A stretch of DNA of 64,000 nucleotides from Bacteroidia bacterium (GCA_009930305.1 RZYM01000002.1:124001-188000), one strand, 5' to 3'; counted from the stretch's first letter, positions 9,976 through 21,365 are shown. Program-made: numbers and translations. The notes: generated by a model not told the origin, from the letters alone.

Positions 9976-10332
9976 TTAAAATTTGAGTCCTGCTTTACGT
10001 GCTGCTTCTGCCAATTCTTTAACTCTTCCGTGATACAAGAAACCATTTCTATCAAACACTACGGTATCAATACCAGTAGCTAGTGTTTTCTTTGCAATGA
10101 TCTCGCCAACTTTAGCTGATTTTTCAGTTTTTGTCATTTTATCTTTGATAGAAACCGAAGATTCTGACAGCAATGTCTTTCCTGAACCATCAACTGCAGT
10201 ATCATCAATTATTTGCACGTAAATTTGATTGTTACTTCTAAACACAGACATACGTGGCCTATCTGAGGTGCCCTTAATTTTGCCGCGCACTCCAACTTTA
10301 ATCTTTATTCTTCTTGCTATTTTATCTGTCAT
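9976..10332 (-). CDS. rplR: 50S ribosomal protein L18
   Basis: A 118-aa 5S rRNA-binding protein. The basic N-terminus with [20 protein letters not shown] and the C-terminal [26 protein letters not shown] are classic. It lies between rplF (16 bp) and rpsE (5 bp) in standard order. Confidence 0.98.
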   Translation of the reverse strand: MTDKIARRIKIKVGVRGKIKGTSDRPRMSVFRSNNQIYVQIIDDTAVDGSGKTLLSESSVSIKDKMTKTEKSAKVGEIIAKKTLATGIDTVVFDRNGFLYHGRVKELAEAARKAGLKF

Positions 10333-10348
10333 GACACTTAAAATTTAA

Positions 10349-10903
10349 TTATTTAGCACCAGCTGACTTACCAGCCTTTCTACGAATTTGCTCTCCGACA
10401 AACTTAACACCTTTGCCTTTGTAAGGTTCTGGTAATCTAAATGAACGAATCTTTGCACAAACTTGACCAATCAATTGTTTGTCACAAGACTCCAAAATCA
10501 CTAGTGGATTCTGATTCCTTTCATTCTTAGTTTCAAGTTTTATTTCAGAAGCCAATTTAATAAAAATGTTGTGAGTATATCCCAAAGCCAATTCCAAAAC
10601 TTGACCATTATTTGATGCACGATAACCTACACCAACCAATTCCAATGTTTTTTTATAACCTTCAGATACACCGATCACCATATTATTAATAAGCGAGCGA
10701 TATAAACCATGCTGCATTCTATTCTCTTTCTCATCATTAGGACGAGAAATATACACTACACCATCTTCAACTTTAATTGAGATAGCTGAATTTATTTTTT
10801 GTTTCAACTCACCTTTTGGACCTTTAACTGTTACTTCATTTTCAGCAACTGTTACTGTTACGCCTTTCGGCAGGTTGATAGGTAATTTTCCAATTCTAGA
10901 CAT
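10349..10903 (-). CDS. rplF: 50S ribosomal protein L6
   Basis: A 184-aa two-domain protein near the factor-binding site. It starts MSRIGKLPINLPKGVTV; the second domain has the LVGVGYRA motif and the C-terminal PEPYKGKGVKF signature. It follows rpsH by 15 bp. Length is normal. Confidence 0.98.
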   Translation of the reverse strand: MSRIGKLPINLPKGVTVTVAENEVTVKGPKGELKQKINSAISIKVEDGVVYISRPNDEKENRMQHGLYRSLINNMVIGVSEGYKKTLELVGVGYRASNNGQVLELALGYTHNIFIKLASEIKLETKNERNQNPLVILESCDKQLIGQVCAKIRSFRLPEPYKGKGVKFVGEQIRRKAGKSAGAK

Positions 10904-10918
10904 ATTACTTCCTCCTCA

Positions 10919-11314
10919 TTAATAAATGTAACATAATACTTCACCGCCAACATTTTGTTCACGGGCTTCTTTATCAGTCATTACACCTTTTGAGGTGGAA
11001 ATAATCGCAACACCCAAACCATTAAGTACACGCGGAAGTTCTTTATGACTGGAATATTTACGCAAACCAGGTGTAGATATGCGTTCTAACTTCTTGATTG
11101 CGCTAACTTTGTTTGTTTGATCGTACTTCAAAGCAATTTTAATTGAACCTTGAGGACCGTCTTCCTCGAACTTGTAGTTTAAGATATATCCTTGCTCGAA
11201 TAATACCCTTGTAAGTTCTTTCTTTAAATTTGACGCAGGCACTTCAACCACACGGTGATTTGCTTTTATTGCATTGCGCAAGCGCGTCAAATAATCTGCA
11301 ATAGGATCTGTCAT
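10919..11314 (-). CDS. rpsH: 30S ribosomal protein S8
   Basis: A 131-aa primary 16S rRNA-binding protein. It begins [20 protein letters not shown], and the C-terminal [27 protein letters not shown] fits the family. In enterobacteria S8 represses the spc operon; no matching mRNA structure was identified here. The 69-bp spacer from rpsN is the longest inside the spc part. Confidence 0.98.
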   Translation of the reverse strand: MTDPIADYLTRLRNAIKANHRVVEVPASNLKKELTRVLFEQGYILNYKFEEDGPQGSIKIALKYDQTNKVSAIKKLERISTPGLRKYSSHKELPRVLNGLGVAIISTSKGVMTDKEAREQNVGGEVLCYIY

Positions 11315-11383
11315 GTTTGTTTAAATTAAATTAATCCGGCTATCCCGGACAATATTTAGTTATAAAAATCTCTTTAGTATTTA

Positions 11384-11653
11384 TTACCAACTCGCTTTCT
11401 TAACTCCTGGAATAAGACCTTTAGAGGCCATTTCACGGAATTGAATACGAGAAAGTCCAAATACGCGAATATATCCTTTAGGACGTCCGGTTAATTTGCA
11501 ACGATTATGCAATCTAACAGGAGATGCGTTACGAGGAATGCTTTGCAATGCTTCGTAATTTCCTTCTGCCTTCAATTGCTCTCTCTTGGCGGCATATTTG
11601 GCCACCAATTTAGCTCTCTTAACCTCACGGGCTTTCATTGACTCTTTTGCCAT
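11384..11653 (-). CDS. rpsN: 30S ribosomal protein S14 (long, zinc-free form)
   Basis: An 89-aa S14 of the long class. The region that holds the CxxC...CxxC zinc site in the short form reads [20 protein letters not shown] with a single Cys, so this protein cannot bind zinc in the usual way. The C-terminal [25 protein letters not shown] is typical. It lies 11 bp after rplE. Confidence 0.97.
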   Translation of the reverse strand: MAKESMKAREVKRAKLVAKYAAKREQLKAEGNYEALQSIPRNASPVRLHNRCKLTGRPKGYIRVFGLSRIQFREMASKGLIPGVKKASW

Positions 11654-11664
11654 ATCTTCTTCTT

Positions 11665-12207
11665 TTATTTTTTGAAAGGTAAACCAAATTCCTTCAACAA
11701 AGCGAACGCTTCTTCGTCCGTTTTTGCTGAGGTCACAAAGGTAATATTCATACCTGATATTTTCGATATAGAATCGATATTAATTTCAGGAAAAATGATT
11801 TGTTCTTGAATTCCCAAGGTATAATTACCTCTTCCGTCCAATTTACTATTTATTCCTTTGAAGTCACGGATACGTGGCAATGCAACACGTACTAATTTCT
11901 CTAAAAATTCATACATATAATCACGACGCAACGTAACACATACTCCAATAGGCATTTTTTTACGCAATTTGAAGTTGGAAATATCCTTTTTAGAATATGT
12001 TGGAACAGCTTTTTGACCTGAGATTGTTGTCATTTCTGACAATGCGACTTCGATGATTTTTTTATCTGCAACAGCAGCTCCTAAACCTTGATTCAAAACG
12101 ATCTTCTCCAAAACAGGAACTTGCATAGATGATTTATAACCAAATTCCTTCTTTAAAGTTGGAGCAATACGTTCCGTATAATCTTTTTTTAAACTGGCGG
12201 TATTCAT
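11665..12207 (-). CDS. rplE: 50S ribosomal protein L5
   Basis: A 180-aa 5S rRNA- and P-site-tRNA-contacting protein. Conserved segments include [16 protein letters not shown], the [26 protein letters not shown] region and [21 protein letters not shown]. Its ATG overlaps the rplX stop by one base, suggesting coupled translation. Confidence 0.98.
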   Translation of the reverse strand: MNTASLKKDYTERIAPTLKKEFGYKSSMQVPVLEKIVLNQGLGAAVADKKIIEVALSEMTTISGQKAVPTYSKKDISNFKLRKKMPIGVCVTLRRDYMYEFLEKLVRVALPRIRDFKGINSKLDGRGNYTLGIQEQIIFPEINIDSISKISGMNITFVTSAKTDEEAFALLKEFGLPFKK

Positions 12208-12521
12208 TATTTAATTTCCTCCCCTGTTTTTTTAGCATAACGGACTAACTTTCCATTCACTAATTTTCTGCCGATACGTGTCGGTTTGTTATCTTTTCCT
12301 ACCGGATTAAGATTTGAAATGTGAATAGAAGCTTCTTTTTTCACGATGCCACCTTGTGGACTTTTTGCATTGGGCTTGGTATGCTTTGATACCATATTTG
12401 CACCTTCCACAATTGCGCGTTGTTTATCTGTTAAGACTTCTAATACGCGACCTACGGTTCCTTTGTCGTCACCGGAATTAATGTAAACGGTGTCACCCTT
12501 TTTTATGTGTAATTTACTCAT
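12207..12521 (-). CDS. rplX: 50S ribosomal protein L24
   Basis: A 104-aa assembly-initiator protein of the large subunit. The KOW motif [20 protein letters not shown] is at residues 7-26, followed by [14 protein letters not shown]. It lies 21 bp after rplN and overlaps rplE by one base. Length and order are normal. Confidence 0.98.
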   Translation of the reverse strand: MSKLHIKKGDTVYINSGDDKGTVGRVLEVLTDKQRAIVEGANMVSKHTKPNAKSPQGGIVKKEASIHISNLNPVGKDNKPTRIGRKLVNGKLVRYAKKTGEEIK

Positions 12522-12542
12522 CTTTCTATTAGATTTCGAAAA

Positions 12543-12908
12543 TTAAAGTACTTCAGGTGCTAAAGAAACAATTTTCATATTTGCTGTACGCAATTCTCTT
12601 GCTACCGGCCCAAATATACGGCTGCCTCTCATTTCACCTGCGCCTGTTAAAAGGACACATGCATTGTCGTCGAAACGAATATATGATCCATCAGCGCGTC
12701 TTATTTCTTTTTTAGTGCGGACTACAATTGCCTTTGACACTGATCCTTTTTTTGTATCACTTGAGGGAATTACGGATTTAACCGCAACAACAATGACATC
12801 CCCCACTGTGGCATAACGTTTGCCTGTACCGCCTAATACACGGATGCACAATACTTCTTTTGCACCACTATTATCGGCTACTGCCAATCTTGATTCTTGT
12901 TGTATCAT
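12543..12908 (-). CDS. rplN: 50S ribosomal protein L14
   Basis: A 121-aa subunit-interface protein. [27 protein letters not shown] at the start and [13 protein letters not shown] near the C-terminus are highly diagnostic. Its start is 1 bp after the rpsQ stop. Confidence 0.98.
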   Translation of the reverse strand: MIQQESRLAVADNSGAKEVLCIRVLGGTGKRYATVGDVIVVAVKSVIPSSDTKKGSVSKAIVVRTKKEIRRADGSYIRFDDNACVLLTGAGEMRGSRIFGPVARELRTANMKIVSLAPEVL

Positions 12909-12909
12909 A

Positions 12910-13161
12910 CTATTTCACTTTTTCGACTATTTCAACTACTCTCCATCTTTTGAACTTGCTCAAAGGACGTGTTTCCATAATTTTCACCGTATCACCGATA
13001 TGACACTCGTTCTTCTCGTCATGGGCATGATATTTTTTTGTCTTGCTGACAAATTTACCATAGATAGGGTGTTTTTCCTTCCACTCAATAGATACGGTAA
13101 CCGTTTTATCCATCTTGTCGCTAGAAACTATGCCTTGTCTTTCTTTTCTTAGATTTCTCAT
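12910..13161 (-). CDS. rpsQ: 30S ribosomal protein S17
   Basis: An 83-aa OB-fold protein binding the 5-prime domain of 16S rRNA. It contains [19 protein letters not shown] and the later [24 protein letters not shown]. It sits between rpmC (11 bp) and rplN (1 bp) as in nearly all bacteria. Confidence 0.98.
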   Translation of the reverse strand: MRNLRKERQGIVSSDKMDKTVTVSIEWKEKHPIYGKFVSKTKKYHAHDEKNECHIGDTVKIMETRPLSKFKRWRVVEIVEKVK

Positions 13162-13172
13162 AACCGGGCTGT

Positions 13173-13373
13173 TTATTTTTGTTTGTTCATTTCTCTTTTT
13201 GTCAATTCCGTTTTAAGGCGAGCTACAGTTTTGCGCGCTTCACGAATTTGATTCGGATTATCCAATGGAGAAATAGTATGACTAAGTTTCAATTTAGACA
13301 GAGCACCCTTTTTAGTCTCGATTTTTTCGAGAATCTCTTTGTCGGTTAATTCTTTTATTTCTGAGTTTTTCAT
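13173..13373 (-). CDS. rpmC: 50S ribosomal protein L29
   Basis: A 66-aa two-helix protein at the tunnel exit. The sequence [19 protein letters not shown], then the family-typical [19 protein letters not shown] near the C-terminus, supports the call. It lies between rplP (5 bp) and rpsQ (11 bp). Confidence 0.97.
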   Translation of the reverse strand: MKNSEIKELTDKEILEKIETKKGALSKLKLSHTISPLDNPNQIREARKTVARLKTELTKREMNKQK

Positions 13374-13378
13374 ACTAT

Positions 13379-13813
13379 TTACGCGTTTTCGGTTTCAAAA
13401 TCGTAATCGTTTCTTGTAACGAACTTGGTAGTTACCGGAAGCTTTTGAGCTCCTAGTCTTAATGCTTCTTTTGCAATTTCAAAAGGAACGCCACCTACTT
13501 CGAATAACATTCTACCCGGAGTTACAGGAGCAACGAATCCTTCTGGATTACCTTTACCTTTTCCTTGACGTGTATCAGCTGGTTTGGCAGTCTTAACCTT
13601 ATCCGGGAAAATACGAACCCAAACCTGACCTTGACGTTGCATATAACGTGTTATGGCAACACGGGCAGCTTCTATCTGACGCCCTGTAATCCACTTAGTT
13701 TGCAGGGTTTTTATTCCAAAAGATCCGAAAGCCAATTGAGTGCCACGTTGAGCGTTTCCTTTCAAGTGACCTTTCTGCTGCCTTCTAAACTTTGTCTTTT
13801 TTGGTTGTAACAT
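13379..13813 (-). CDS. rplP: 50S ribosomal protein L16
   Basis: A 144-aa protein near the peptidyl transferase centre and A-site tRNA. It starts [33 protein letters not shown] and the [23 protein letters not shown] segment are diagnostic. It follows rpsC by 22 bp. Confidence 0.98.
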   Translation of the reverse strand: MLQPKKTKFRRQQKGHLKGNAQRGTQLAFGSFGIKTLQTKWITGRQIEAARVAITRYMQRQGQVWVRIFPDKVKTAKPADTRQGKGKGNPEGFVAPVTPGRMLFEVGGVPFEIAKEALRLGAQKLPVTTKFVTRNDYDFETENA

Positions 13814-13835
13814 AGTGCTAAAATAAACTTATTAA

Positions 13836-14573
13836 TTATTTTCTTTTCTTTTTGAAACCGCCCTTTCCACCTTCATTGCGATTTCCACCCATTGAAGGAC
13901 GACCGCTTTCTTTAGAAGCTGCATATTGAGGAGTTAAATCCCTTTTGCCATAAACTTCTCCGCGACATATCCAAACTTTCACACCAATCAAGCCAACTTT
14001 AGTTAATGCTTCGCTATGAGCATAATCAATATCAGCACGGAAAGTATGAAGAGGCGTACGACCTTCTTTATACATTTCTGAACGAGCCATTTCTGCTCCG
14101 TTCAAACGACCAGATACTTGAACTTTAATACCTTCTGCACCCAAACGCATTGTTGAAGCAATGGCTGTTTTAACTGCACGACGATATGCTACTTTACCTT
14201 CAATCTGGCGAGCCACATTGTTTGATACTATAACTGCATCCAAATCAGGCTTTTTGATTTCATAGATGTTAATTTGAACATCTTTATCGGTAATTTTCTT
14301 AAGTTCCTCTTTCAACTTATCAACTTCTTGACCGCCTTTACCGATAATCATACCGGGACGGGCTGTGCAAACAGTTATTGTAATAAGTTTCAAAGTGCGT
14401 TCAATAATAATACGAGAAATGCTGGCCTTGGAAAGACGTGCATCCAAATACTTTCTTAATTTATAGTCTTCCAATATAGTATCACCAAAATTTTTGTTTT
14501 CTTTAATCCAGTTGGAGTCCCAACCTTTGATGATTCCTAAACGGTTGCTAATCGGATTTACTTTCTGTCCCAT
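13836..14573 (-). CDS. rpsC: 30S ribosomal protein S3
   Basis: A 245-aa head protein with mRNA helicase activity at the entry channel. The KH domain contains [17 protein letters not shown] (around residues 72-88). The C-terminal domain holds [24 protein letters not shown] and the tail ends in a Gly/Lys-rich stretch ([14 protein letters not shown]). It lies 7 bp after rplV. Confidence 0.98.
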   Translation of the reverse strand: MGQKVNPISNRLGIIKGWDSNWIKENKNFGDTILEDYKLRKYLDARLSKASISRIIIERTLKLITITVCTARPGMIIGKGGQEVDKLKEELKKITDKDVQINIYEIKKPDLDAVIVSNNVARQIEGKVAYRRAVKTAIASTMRLGAEGIKVQVSGRLNGAEMARSEMYKEGRTPLHTFRADIDYAHSEALTKVGLIGVKVWICRGEVYGKRDLTPQYAASKESGRPSMGGNRNEGGKGGFKKKRK

Positions 14574-14580
14574 ACCAACA

Positions 14581-14991
14581 TTAATTTTTAGTATCGTTAT
14601 TATTCACACTATCAACACAAATTGTCACGTGGTTCGAACGCTTACGGATCCTATATCCTCTACCTTGAGGAGCTGGACGCAATCTTTTTAAAGTCTTGCC
14701 CGAGTCAACATATACGGCACTTACTATTAGATTGCCGTTTTCTGCTTTTTGTTCGGTTTTATGTTCCCAATTGGCTATAGCCGAACGAAGGAGTTTTTCC
14801 ATACGTCCTGCAGCCTCTTTTGTGGAAAACTTCAACATACCTAATGCCTTTCTAACCTCTACACCACGAATCATATCTGCGACCAAACGCATTTTACGGG
14901 GAGATGTTGGCACATCGTTGAGCTTCGCATAGTAAAGCGATTTTTTGCTCGCTTTGCTCTCTTCTGCTGTTTTTCTTTTTCTTACACCCAT
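14581..14991 (-). CDS. rplV: 50S ribosomal protein L22
   Basis: A 136-aa tunnel-lining protein. The globular part contains [23 protein letters not shown], and the extended hairpin with [22 protein letters not shown] reaches the tunnel constriction. A basic N-terminal extension ([17 protein letters not shown]) precedes the core. It follows rpsS by 15 bp. Confidence 0.98.
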   Translation of the reverse strand: MGVRKRKTAEESKASKKSLYYAKLNDVPTSPRKMRLVADMIRGVEVRKALGMLKFSTKEAAGRMEKLLRSAIANWEHKTEQKAENGNLIVSAVYVDSGKTLKRLRPAPQGRGYRIRKRSNHVTICVDSVNNNDTKN

Positions 14992-15006
14992 ATTATAATC
15001 TTTTTA

Positions 15007-15270
15007 TTATCTGTTTCCACTATGGCCTCTAAACGTACGAGTAGGAGCGAATTCACCTAACTTGTGACCTACCATATTTTCAGTTACATATACGGGAATA
15101 AACTTATTTCCGTTATGTACTGCAATGGTATGACCTATAAAATCAGGAGATATCATCGAAGCTCTAGACCATGTTTTAATTACGGATTTTTTATTTACCT
15201 CATTCATAGCGATTACCTTTTTTTCAAGTTTTACGCTAATGAAAGGTCCTTTTTTTAATGAACGACTCAT
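15007..15270 (-). CDS. rpsS: 30S ribosomal protein S19
   Basis: An 87-aa head protein that contacts S13. [19 protein letters not shown] at the start, [22 protein letters not shown] in the middle and [13 protein letters not shown] at the end are diagnostic. It lies 22 bp after rplB and 15 bp before rplV. Confidence 0.98.
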   Translation of the reverse strand: MSRSLKKGPFISVKLEKKVIAMNEVNKKSVIKTWSRASMISPDFIGHTIAVHNGNKFIPVYVTENMVGHKLGEFAPTRTFRGHSGNR

Positions 15271-15292
15271 ATTATTCTCTAATTAAATCTGG

Positions 15293-16120
15293 TTACTTGT
15301 TCTTTTTTCTTTCGATAATATACTTATTCGAGGCCTTCTTAGGAGTACGGGTCTTATAACCTTTAGCCAACAGACCTTTACGAGATCTTGGATGACCACC
15401 TGATGCTCTACCTTCACCACCACCCATTGGGTGATCAACAGGATTCATTACAACGCCACGATTTCTAGGACGACGACCTAACCAACGAGAGCGTCCTGCT
15501 TTTCCAGATTGTTCCAAAGCGTGATCAGAATTACCTACTACACCAACAGTAGCTTTACATGCACATAAAATCATTCGCGTCTCACCTGAAGGCAATTTTA
15601 CAGTGGCATATTTACCTTCGCGCGATGTCAATTGAGCAAAAGTACCTGCAGAACGCACTAATAATGCGCCTTGACCAGGAATTAGCTCAATATTGTGAAT
15701 AACCGTACCGAGCGGAATATTTTGCAACGGTAAAGTATTACCTACTTCAGGAGCGGCTTTTTCACCAGATAGTAGTGTTTGACCTACTTCTAGACCATTT
15801 GGAGCTAAAATATAACGTTTCTCACCATCAGCATAAAACAACAAAGCAATACGTGCCGAACGATTCGGATCGTATTCAATTGTCTTAACTGTTGCTGGGA
15901 TTCCTTCTTTCTCCCTCTTGAAGTCAATTACTCTAAATTTCCTCTTGTGTCCGCCACCAATGTAGCGCATGGTCATCTTACCTGTGTTGTTGCGACCACC
16001 GCTTTTGGTTTTTCCGAATACAAGAGACTTTTCTGGAACAGATTCGGTAATTGTTTCGAATGTTCCAATAATCTTGTGTCTCTGCCCCGGCGTTGTGGGG
16101 TTGAATTTACGTACAGCCAT
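15293..16120 (-). CDS. rplB: 50S ribosomal protein L2
   Basis: A 275-aa core protein of the peptidyl transferase region. It contains [16 protein letters not shown], the SH3-like barrel with [15 protein letters not shown], and the essential C-terminal loop [20 protein letters not shown] (about residues 221-240), including the conserved His. It follows rplW by 9 bp. Confidence 0.98.
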   Translation of the reverse strand: MAVRKFNPTTPGQRHKIIGTFETITESVPEKSLVFGKTKSGGRNNTGKMTMRYIGGGHKRKFRVIDFKREKEGIPATVKTIEYDPNRSARIALLFYADGEKRYILAPNGLEVGQTLLSGEKAAPEVGNTLPLQNIPLGTVIHNIELIPGQGALLVRSAGTFAQLTSREGKYATVKLPSGETRMILCACKATVGVVGNSDHALEQSGKAGRSRWLGRRPRNRGVVMNPVDHPMGGGEGRASGGHPRSRKGLLAKGYKTRTPKKASNKYIIERKKNK

Positions 16121-16129
16121 TTTTTATTC

Positions 16130-16420
16130 TTAAATATTGCTATAAAAATCGATTGTGTCTCCCTTTTTCAAAGTCACTACAGCTTTCTTATAATCAGAGG
16201 TCTTTCCAACTAACATTCCAGCTTTAGTATAACGACTTTTTACTTTCCCTTTGCATACTGCTGTATCAACATCTACAACTGTTACATTATATGTTGATTC
16301 AATAGCAGCCTTAATTTTCTTTTTATCAGCGCTTTTCACAACTCTAAAAGCATATTTACCTTGCTTTTCGGTTAATCCTGTCGCTTTTTCCGTAACTATC
16401 GGTTTGATAATGATTTCCAT
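16130..16420 (-). CDS. rplW: 50S ribosomal protein L23
   Basis: A 96-aa exit-tunnel protein that docks SRP and trigger factor. It starts MEIIIKPIVTEKATGLTEKQGKYAF, with IKAAIESTYNVTVVDVDTAVCKGK following, as in the family. It lies 14 bp after rplD and 9 bp before rplB in S10-operon order. Confidence 0.97.
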   Translation of the reverse strand: MEIIIKPIVTEKATGLTEKQGKYAFRVVKSADKKKIKAAIESTYNVTVVDVDTAVCKGKVKSRYTKAGMLVGKTSDYKKAVVTLKKGDTIDFYSNI

Positions 16421-16434
16421 TCTTTATTCTCCTC

Positions 16435-17064
16435 TTAAGCGTTAAAAGTTTCAACCAATCCTGCAAGTGCTTTCTCAGTTAATACTATATTGTTAGCATC
16501 AAGAATCTTATATGTGTTTAATTCAGAAGAAATTAGCACTTCTGAAGATTCTAAATTACGAGCCGACAAATATACGTTTTTATTTGGTTCTGGTAAAACC
16601 AAAATTGATTTTTTACCAGCAAGATTGAAATTATTCAATAAAGCGGTGAAATTTTTGGTTTTAGGTGCATCAAATGTAAAATCTTCAACAATTGTCAAAC
16701 CATTATCTTTTGCCTTATATGACAAAGCTGACTTACGTGCCAATTGTTTCAATTTCTTATTTAACTTGAAGCTATAATCACGAGGAGTTGGACCAAATAC
16801 ACGACCGCCACCTACACGTACCGGTGAATTGATATCACCAGGACGAGCGCCGCCGCCGCCTTTTTGTTTACCCAATTTACGGGTACTACCCGAAACTTCG
16901 CTTCTTTCTTTTGACTTGTGGGTACCCTGACGCTTATTTGCCATATATTGCTTTACAGCTAAATAAATAGCATGGTCATTGGGTTCGACACCGAAAATGG
17001 ATTCGTCTAAAACGATTTTCCTTCCAGTTTCTTTTCCTTGAATGTTATATATACTCAGTTCCAT
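16435..17064 (-). CDS. rplD: 50S ribosomal protein L4
   Basis: A 209-aa protein with a long tunnel loop, [19 protein letters not shown] (about residues 59-77). In gamma-proteobacteria L4 also autoregulates the S10 operon; no matching leader was identified here. Its start overlaps the rplC stop by one base, implying coupling. Confidence 0.98.
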   Translation of the reverse strand: MELSIYNIQGKETGRKIVLDESIFGVEPNDHAIYLAVKQYMANKRQGTHKSKERSEVSGSTRKLGKQKGGGGARPGDINSPVRVGGGRVFGPTPRDYSFKLNKKLKQLARKSALSYKAKDNGLTIVEDFTFDAPKTKNFTALLNNFNLAGKKSILVLPEPNKNVYLSARNLESSEVLISSELNTYKILDANNIVLTEKALAGLVETFNA

Positions 17065-17681
17065 TATTTATTCACTATTACGATTGAACCTTTCGCTCCC
17101 GGAACAGAACCTTTGATTAAAATCAAATTATTTTCTGGGATAATCTTTAATATCTCAAGATTTTGGGCAGTAACACGATCTCCACCCATACGTCCAGCCA
17201 TGCGCATTCCTTTAAATACCTTTGCTGGGTATGAACAAGCACCTACAGAACCTGGAGCACGTAAGCGATTGTGCTGACCATGTGTTGCTTGACCGACACC
17301 GCCAAAGCCGTGACGTTTTACAACACCTTGAAATCCTTTACCTTTTGATGTTCCGATTACATCTGCCCACAGTGTATCTGCGAACAAATCTACGGTAATA
17401 ACATCACCTAATTTGAAGTTTTCTTCAAATCCTTTGAACTCAACCAAGTGGTATTGAGGTGCTACGCCTGCTTTTTTGAAAAGTCCTGCTTCTGGTTTCG
17501 TTACATTTTTCTCCTTCTTTTCTGCGAAACCTAACTGAACTGCTTCATAACCATCTGTTTCAACGGTTTTGATTTGCGTAACAACACAAGGACCAGCTTC
17601 GATAACAGTGCATGGAATATTTTTTCCATCAGCACTGAAAACGGAAGTCATTCCGATTTTTTTTCCTATTAATCCTGGCAT
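17064..17681 (-). CDS. rplC: 50S ribosomal protein L3
   Basis: A 205-aa protein whose loop reaches the peptidyl transferase centre. It starts [20 protein letters not shown]; the [23 protein letters not shown] stretch and [26 protein letters not shown] are diagnostic. It follows rpsJ by 44 bp. Confidence 0.98.
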   Translation of the reverse strand: MPGLIGKKIGMTSVFSADGKNIPCTVIEAGPCVVTQIKTVETDGYEAVQLGFAEKKEKNVTKPEAGLFKKAGVAPQYHLVEFKGFEENFKLGDVITVDLFADTLWADVIGTSKGKGFQGVVKRHGFGGVGQATHGQHNRLRAPGSVGACSYPAKVFKGMRMAGRMGGDRVTAQNLEILKIIPENNLILIKGSVPGAKGSIVIVNK

Positions 17682-17725
17682 TTCAATTATTATTAATGTA
17701 ATACTACTATCTTTTATACTTGGCG

Positions 17726-18031
17726 TTATACTTTAATTTCAACACCTACTCCACTAGGTAATTCAAGTTTCATCAATGCATCAACAGTTTTAGCTGTAGA
17801 GCTATAGATGTCGATTAAGCGTTTGTACGAAAACAATTGGAATTGTTCGCGAGATTTCTTATTGACGAATGTTGAACGGTTAACAGTAAAGATACGTTTA
17901 TGAGTTGGTAGAGGAATTGGACCGCTAACTACAGCTCCTGTTGCTTTTACTGTCTTTACAATCTTTTCAGCAGACTTATCTACTAAATTGTAATCGTAAG
18001 ATTTTAATTTGATTCTAATTTTTTGGTTCAT
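17726..18031 (-). CDS. rpsJ: 30S ribosomal protein S10
   Basis: A 101-aa protein, also known as NusE for its role in antitermination. It begins [53 protein letters not shown] is characteristic. It follows fusA by 62 bp with no tuf gene between, so the str and S10 clusters are directly joined. Confidence 0.98.
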   Translation of the reverse strand: MNQKIRIKLKSYDYNLVDKSAEKIVKTVKATGAVVSGPIPLPTHKRIFTVNRSTFVNKKSREQFQLFSYKRLIDIYSSTAKTVDALMKLELPSGVGVEIKV

Positions 18032-18093
18032 TTGTTATTTTATTATTAAGAATGAGTTTAAGAATCATTTACTAAACCCATTAATGATTATTA

Positions 18094-20211
18094 CTACAAT
18101 AAATCTACTCTACCTTTAGCTTCTGTTAAAACTTCTTTTGCAATTGAAGTTGAGACTTCTGCATAATGAGAGAATTCCATTGATGATGTAGCACGACCTG
18201 ATGTAATTGTACGCAAAGACGTTACATATCCAAACATTTCTGACAATGGTACTTTTGCCTTTACTATACGTGCTCCGGTGCGACTTGATTCCATACCTTC
18301 AACTTGACCACGACGTTTGTTTAAGTCACCTATTACATCACCCATATTTTCTTCAGGTGTTACAACCTCAATCTTCATAATAGGTTCAAGTAACACAGGT
18401 TTTGCTTTTGCGCAAGCCTCTTTAAATGCTAATTGAGCACATATTTCAAAAGAGATCTGATCTGAATCGACAGGATGATAAGAACCGTCAACTACAGCAA
18501 CTTTCAATTTATCTACAGGATATCCAGCTAAAACACCATTACGCATAGCTGCTGTAAATCCTTTTTGAATTGAAGGGATAAATTCCTTTGGAATATTACC
18601 ACCCTTAACTTCGTCAATAAATTGCAAAGATCCCTCAAAGCCTTCATCAACAGGTCCCACACGCAATATCATATCAGCAAACTTACCGCGACCACCTGAT
18701 TGTTTCTTGTAAACTTCACGAAGTTCAACAGTCTTGGTAATAGATTCTTTGTATGATACTTGTGGACGGCCTTGATTACATTCTACTTTGAATTCACGTC
18801 TCAAACGATCTATAATAATTTCCAAGTGAAGCTCACCCATACCGGAAATGATTGTTTGACCTGATTGTTCATCTGTTTTAACAGTAAATGTCGGATCTTC
18901 TTCAGCTAATTTACCTAAACCTATACCCAATTTATCCAAATCTTTTTGAGTCTTAGGTTCAACTGCAATACCGATAACCGGTGTAGGGAAATCAATTGAT
19001 TCCAATGTAATTTGGTTATCTTCATCGCACAAAGTATCACCTGTACGAATATCTTTAAAACCAACTCCTGCGCCAATATCACCAGCAGAAATAACATCTA
19101 CAGGATTTTGTTTATTTGAGTGCATTTGAAACAAACGAGAGATTCTTTCCTTCTTGCCAGAACGTGTATTGAACACATAAGAACCTGCTTCGATTTTTCC
19201 TGAATATACACGGAAGAAACACAAACGACCTACATACGGATCTGTTGCTATCTTAAATGCCAATGCACATAATGGTTCGTTTTCGTTAGGTTTACGATAT
19301 ACTTCTTTTTCAGGGTCATTTACATCGTGACCAACTACTTCAGGAGTATCAAGTGGACTAGGCAAATAGTCACAAACCGCATCCAACATTGTTTGTACAC
19401 CTTTATTTTTGAATGAAGATCCACAAATCATAGGATTAATCTTCATGCTTAATGTTCCTTTACGGATAGCACGCTTTATTTCTTCCTCTGTTATTGTAGA
19501 AGGATCGTCAAAATATTTCTCCATCAACATATCGTCAAACTCTGCGACTTTGTCTAACATTTTAGCTCTCCATTCTTCTGCTTCAGCTTTTAAATTATCA
19601 GGAATTTCGTTAACTTCGTATTCTGCACCCATGGTCTCATCGTGCCATATAATTGCTTTCATTTTAACCAAGTCAACTACACCTTTAAATGTTTCTTCAG
19701 CTCCAATAGGAATTTGAATTGCAACAGGAGTAGCACCAAGTACTTCCTTTACCTGACGAAACACATCAAAAAAGTCAGCTCCTGAACGGTCCATTTTATT
19801 AACATAACCGATTCGAGGAACATTGTATTTTTCAGCCTGACGCCATACTGTCTCTGATTGAGGCTCAACACCGCCTACTGCGCAAAACGCAGCAACAGCT
19901 CCATCAAGGATTCGAAGAGAACGTTCTACCTCAACTGTAAAGTCTACGTGTCCCGGAGTGTCTATAAGGTTAATTTTGTATTTATTGTTATTACATTTCC
20001 AAAACGTTGTAGTTGCAGCAGAAGTAATAGTTATACCACGCTCCTGCTCTTGCTCCATCCAGTCCATTGTTGCGGCACCATCATGTACTTCACCAATTTT
20101 GTGAGTTAAACCTGTATAATACAATATACGCTCTGATGTGGTTGTCTTACCGGCATCAATGTGCGCCATGATACCGATATTTCTAGTGTATGATAAATCT
20201 CCTTTTGCCAT
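18094..20211 (-). CDS. fusA: Elongation factor G
   Basis: A 705-aa translocation GTPase. G-domain motifs are AHIDAGKT (residues 16-23), DTPGH (about 82-86) and NKMD (about 136-139), followed by domains II-V including the domain IV/V signature [13 protein letters not shown]. Lengths and motifs fit the bacterial housekeeping EF-G. It lies 22 bp after rpsG. The close spacing to ribosomal genes argues for EF-G1 rather than a stand-alone paralogue. Confidence 0.98.
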   Translation of the reverse strand: MAKGDLSYTRNIGIMAHIDAGKTTTSERILYYTGLTHKIGEVHDGAATMDWMEQEQERGITITSAATTTFWKCNNNKYKINLIDTPGHVDFTVEVERSLRILDGAVAAFCAVGGVEPQSETVWRQAEKYNVPRIGYVNKMDRSGADFFDVFRQVKEVLGATPVAIQIPIGAEETFKGVVDLVKMKAIIWHDETMGAEYEVNEIPDNLKAEAEEWRAKMLDKVAEFDDMLMEKYFDDPSTITEEEIKRAIRKGTLSMKINPMICGSSFKNKGVQTMLDAVCDYLPSPLDTPEVVGHDVNDPEKEVYRKPNENEPLCALAFKIATDPYVGRLCFFRVYSGKIEAGSYVFNTRSGKKERISRLFQMHSNKQNPVDVISAGDIGAGVGFKDIRTGDTLCDEDNQITLESIDFPTPVIGIAVEPKTQKDLDKLGIGLGKLAEEDPTFTVKTDEQSGQTIISGMGELHLEIIIDRLRREFKVECNQGRPQVSYKESITKTVELREVYKKQSGGRGKFADMILRVGPVDEGFEGSLQFIDEVKGGNIPKEFIPSIQKGFTAAMRNGVLAGYPVDKLKVAVVDGSYHPVDSDQISFEICAQLAFKEACAKAKPVLLEPIMKIEVVTPEENMGDVIGDLNKRRGQVEGMESSRTGARIVKAKVPLSEMFGYVTSLRTITSGRATSSMEFSHYAEVSTSIAKEVLTEAKGRVDLL

Positions 20212-20233
20212 TGTTACTTGTCTGTCTTAATTA

Positions 20234-20710
20234 TTAGAAGCGGAAATGTGCAAATGCACGGTTTGCCTCAGCCATACGGTGCATATCTTCCTTGCGTTTA
20301 AAGGCAGCTCCTTGCATATTATATGCATCAACTATTTCAGCAGCTAATTTATCTGCCATAGTTTTTCCACCTCTAGTTCTAGAGTAATGGATCATATTTT
20401 TCATTGATATGGATTCTTTCCGTTCTGGACGGATTTCAGTAGGTACTTGGAAGGTAGCACCACCAATTCTGCGTGATTTAACTTCGACTTGCGGAGTTAT
20501 ATTATCTAAAGCCGCTTTCCAAATTTCGATAGCAGTTTTATCTTCATTTGCGAGTTTTGCCTTTACTGAGTCTAATGCCGAATAGAAGATTGTGTAGGCA
20601 GTAGATTTCTTTCCGTCATACATTAAATGGTTAACAAATCTTGTTACCATTATCTCGCCGAAAACAGGATCGGGTAAAACAATCCTTTTCTTAGGTTTCG
20701 CTTTTCTCAT
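20234..20710 (-). CDS. rpsG: 30S ribosomal protein S7
   Basis: A 158-aa head-assembly initiator protein. It starts [27 protein letters not shown], with [23 protein letters not shown] and the C-terminal [41 protein letters not shown]. The 141-bp gap from rpsL is the longest within the superoperon and holds a short hairpin. Confidence 0.98.
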   Translation of the reverse strand: MRKAKPKKRIVLPDPVFGEIMVTRFVNHLMYDGKKSTAYTIFYSALDSVKAKLANEDKTAIEIWKAALDNITPQVEVKSRRIGGATFQVPTEIRPERKESISMKNMIHYSRTRGGKTMADKLAAEIVDAYNMQGAAFKRKEDMHRMAEANRAFAHFRF

Positions 20711-20762
20711 TTTGTTTCAAAATTATCCGTTTTGTTTTTGGTTGCCAATTGCTGTCTTCAAA

Positions 20763-20778
20763 AGATTCCTCTGAATCT
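20763..20778 (-). other. Short hairpin in the rpsL-rpsG spacer
   Basis: AGATTC and GAATCT form a 6-bp stem around a 4-nt loop, followed on the minus strand by TTTTG. It could be a weak attenuator or processing site within the 141-bp spacer. The stem is too short to call a terminator. Confidence 0.3.
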
Positions 20779-20851
20779 ATTTACTCAACCTTGATAAGCT
20801 ATTCCAAATATGCAAAACAATATTATTAACTGTTTTTGTTTAAATTCTTAA

Positions 20852-21253
20852 TTACTTTTTGCCTGCCGGTTTGGCTGCGCCTGCTTTTGGACGTTTTGCG
20901 CCATATTTAGAACGTCTTTGAGTACGTCCATTTACACCAGCTGTATCTAAAGTACCACGTACTATGTGATAACGTACACCCGGAAGATCCTTAACACGAC
21001 CTCCACGAATCATCACTATTGAATGCTCCTGCAAATTGTGTCCTTCTCCCGGAATATAAGAGTTAACCTCTTTTTGATTAGTTAAACGAACACGAGCCAC
21101 CTTACGTAAAGCAGAGTTTGGCTTTTTTGGAGTTGTAGTGTAAACACGCACACATACTCCACGACGTTGTGGGCAAGAATCCAAAGCTGGAGCCTTGCTT
21201 TTGTCGGTCAGCACTGTTCTCCCTTTTCTTACTAATTGTTGAATAGTAGGCAT
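20852..21253 (-). CDS. rpsL: 30S ribosomal protein S12
   Basis: A 133-aa decoding-centre protein at the head of the superoperon. It starts [12 protein letters not shown] and contains [11 protein letters not shown] and [13 protein letters not shown], the two loops whose lysines are altered in streptomycin-resistant mutants; both lysines are the wild type here. The C-terminal tail is Lys/Ala-rich ([18 protein letters not shown]). Confidence 0.98.
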   Translation of the reverse strand: MPTIQQLVRKGRTVLTDKSKAPALDSCPQRRGVCVRVYTTTPKKPNSALRKVARVRLTNQKEVNSYIPGEGHNLQEHSIVMIRGGRVKDLPGVRYHIVRGTLDTAGVNGRTQRRSKYGAKRPKAGAAKPAGKK

Positions 21254-21339
21254 TGTAACTTGTTATTATATTTTATGATTTACAAAAAAAAATTATATCT
21301 AATTATCAACTTGTTAGCTCAAAAATTAACTACAAATTG

Positions 21340-21364
21340 AACCCAAAGCGCATTTTTTGGGGTT
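21340..21364 (-). promoter_or_regulatory. 5-prime leader hairpin of the rpsL operon
   Basis: At the predicted 5-prime end of the transcript, AACCCCAAA pairs with TTTGGGTT (one bulged C) around an 8-nt loop. It begins within a few bases of the predicted transcription start, about 100 nt before the rpsL ATG. Its role is unknown: 5-prime-end stabilisation or ribosomal-protein feedback are possibilities. Confidence 0.45.
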
Positions 21365-21365
21365 G

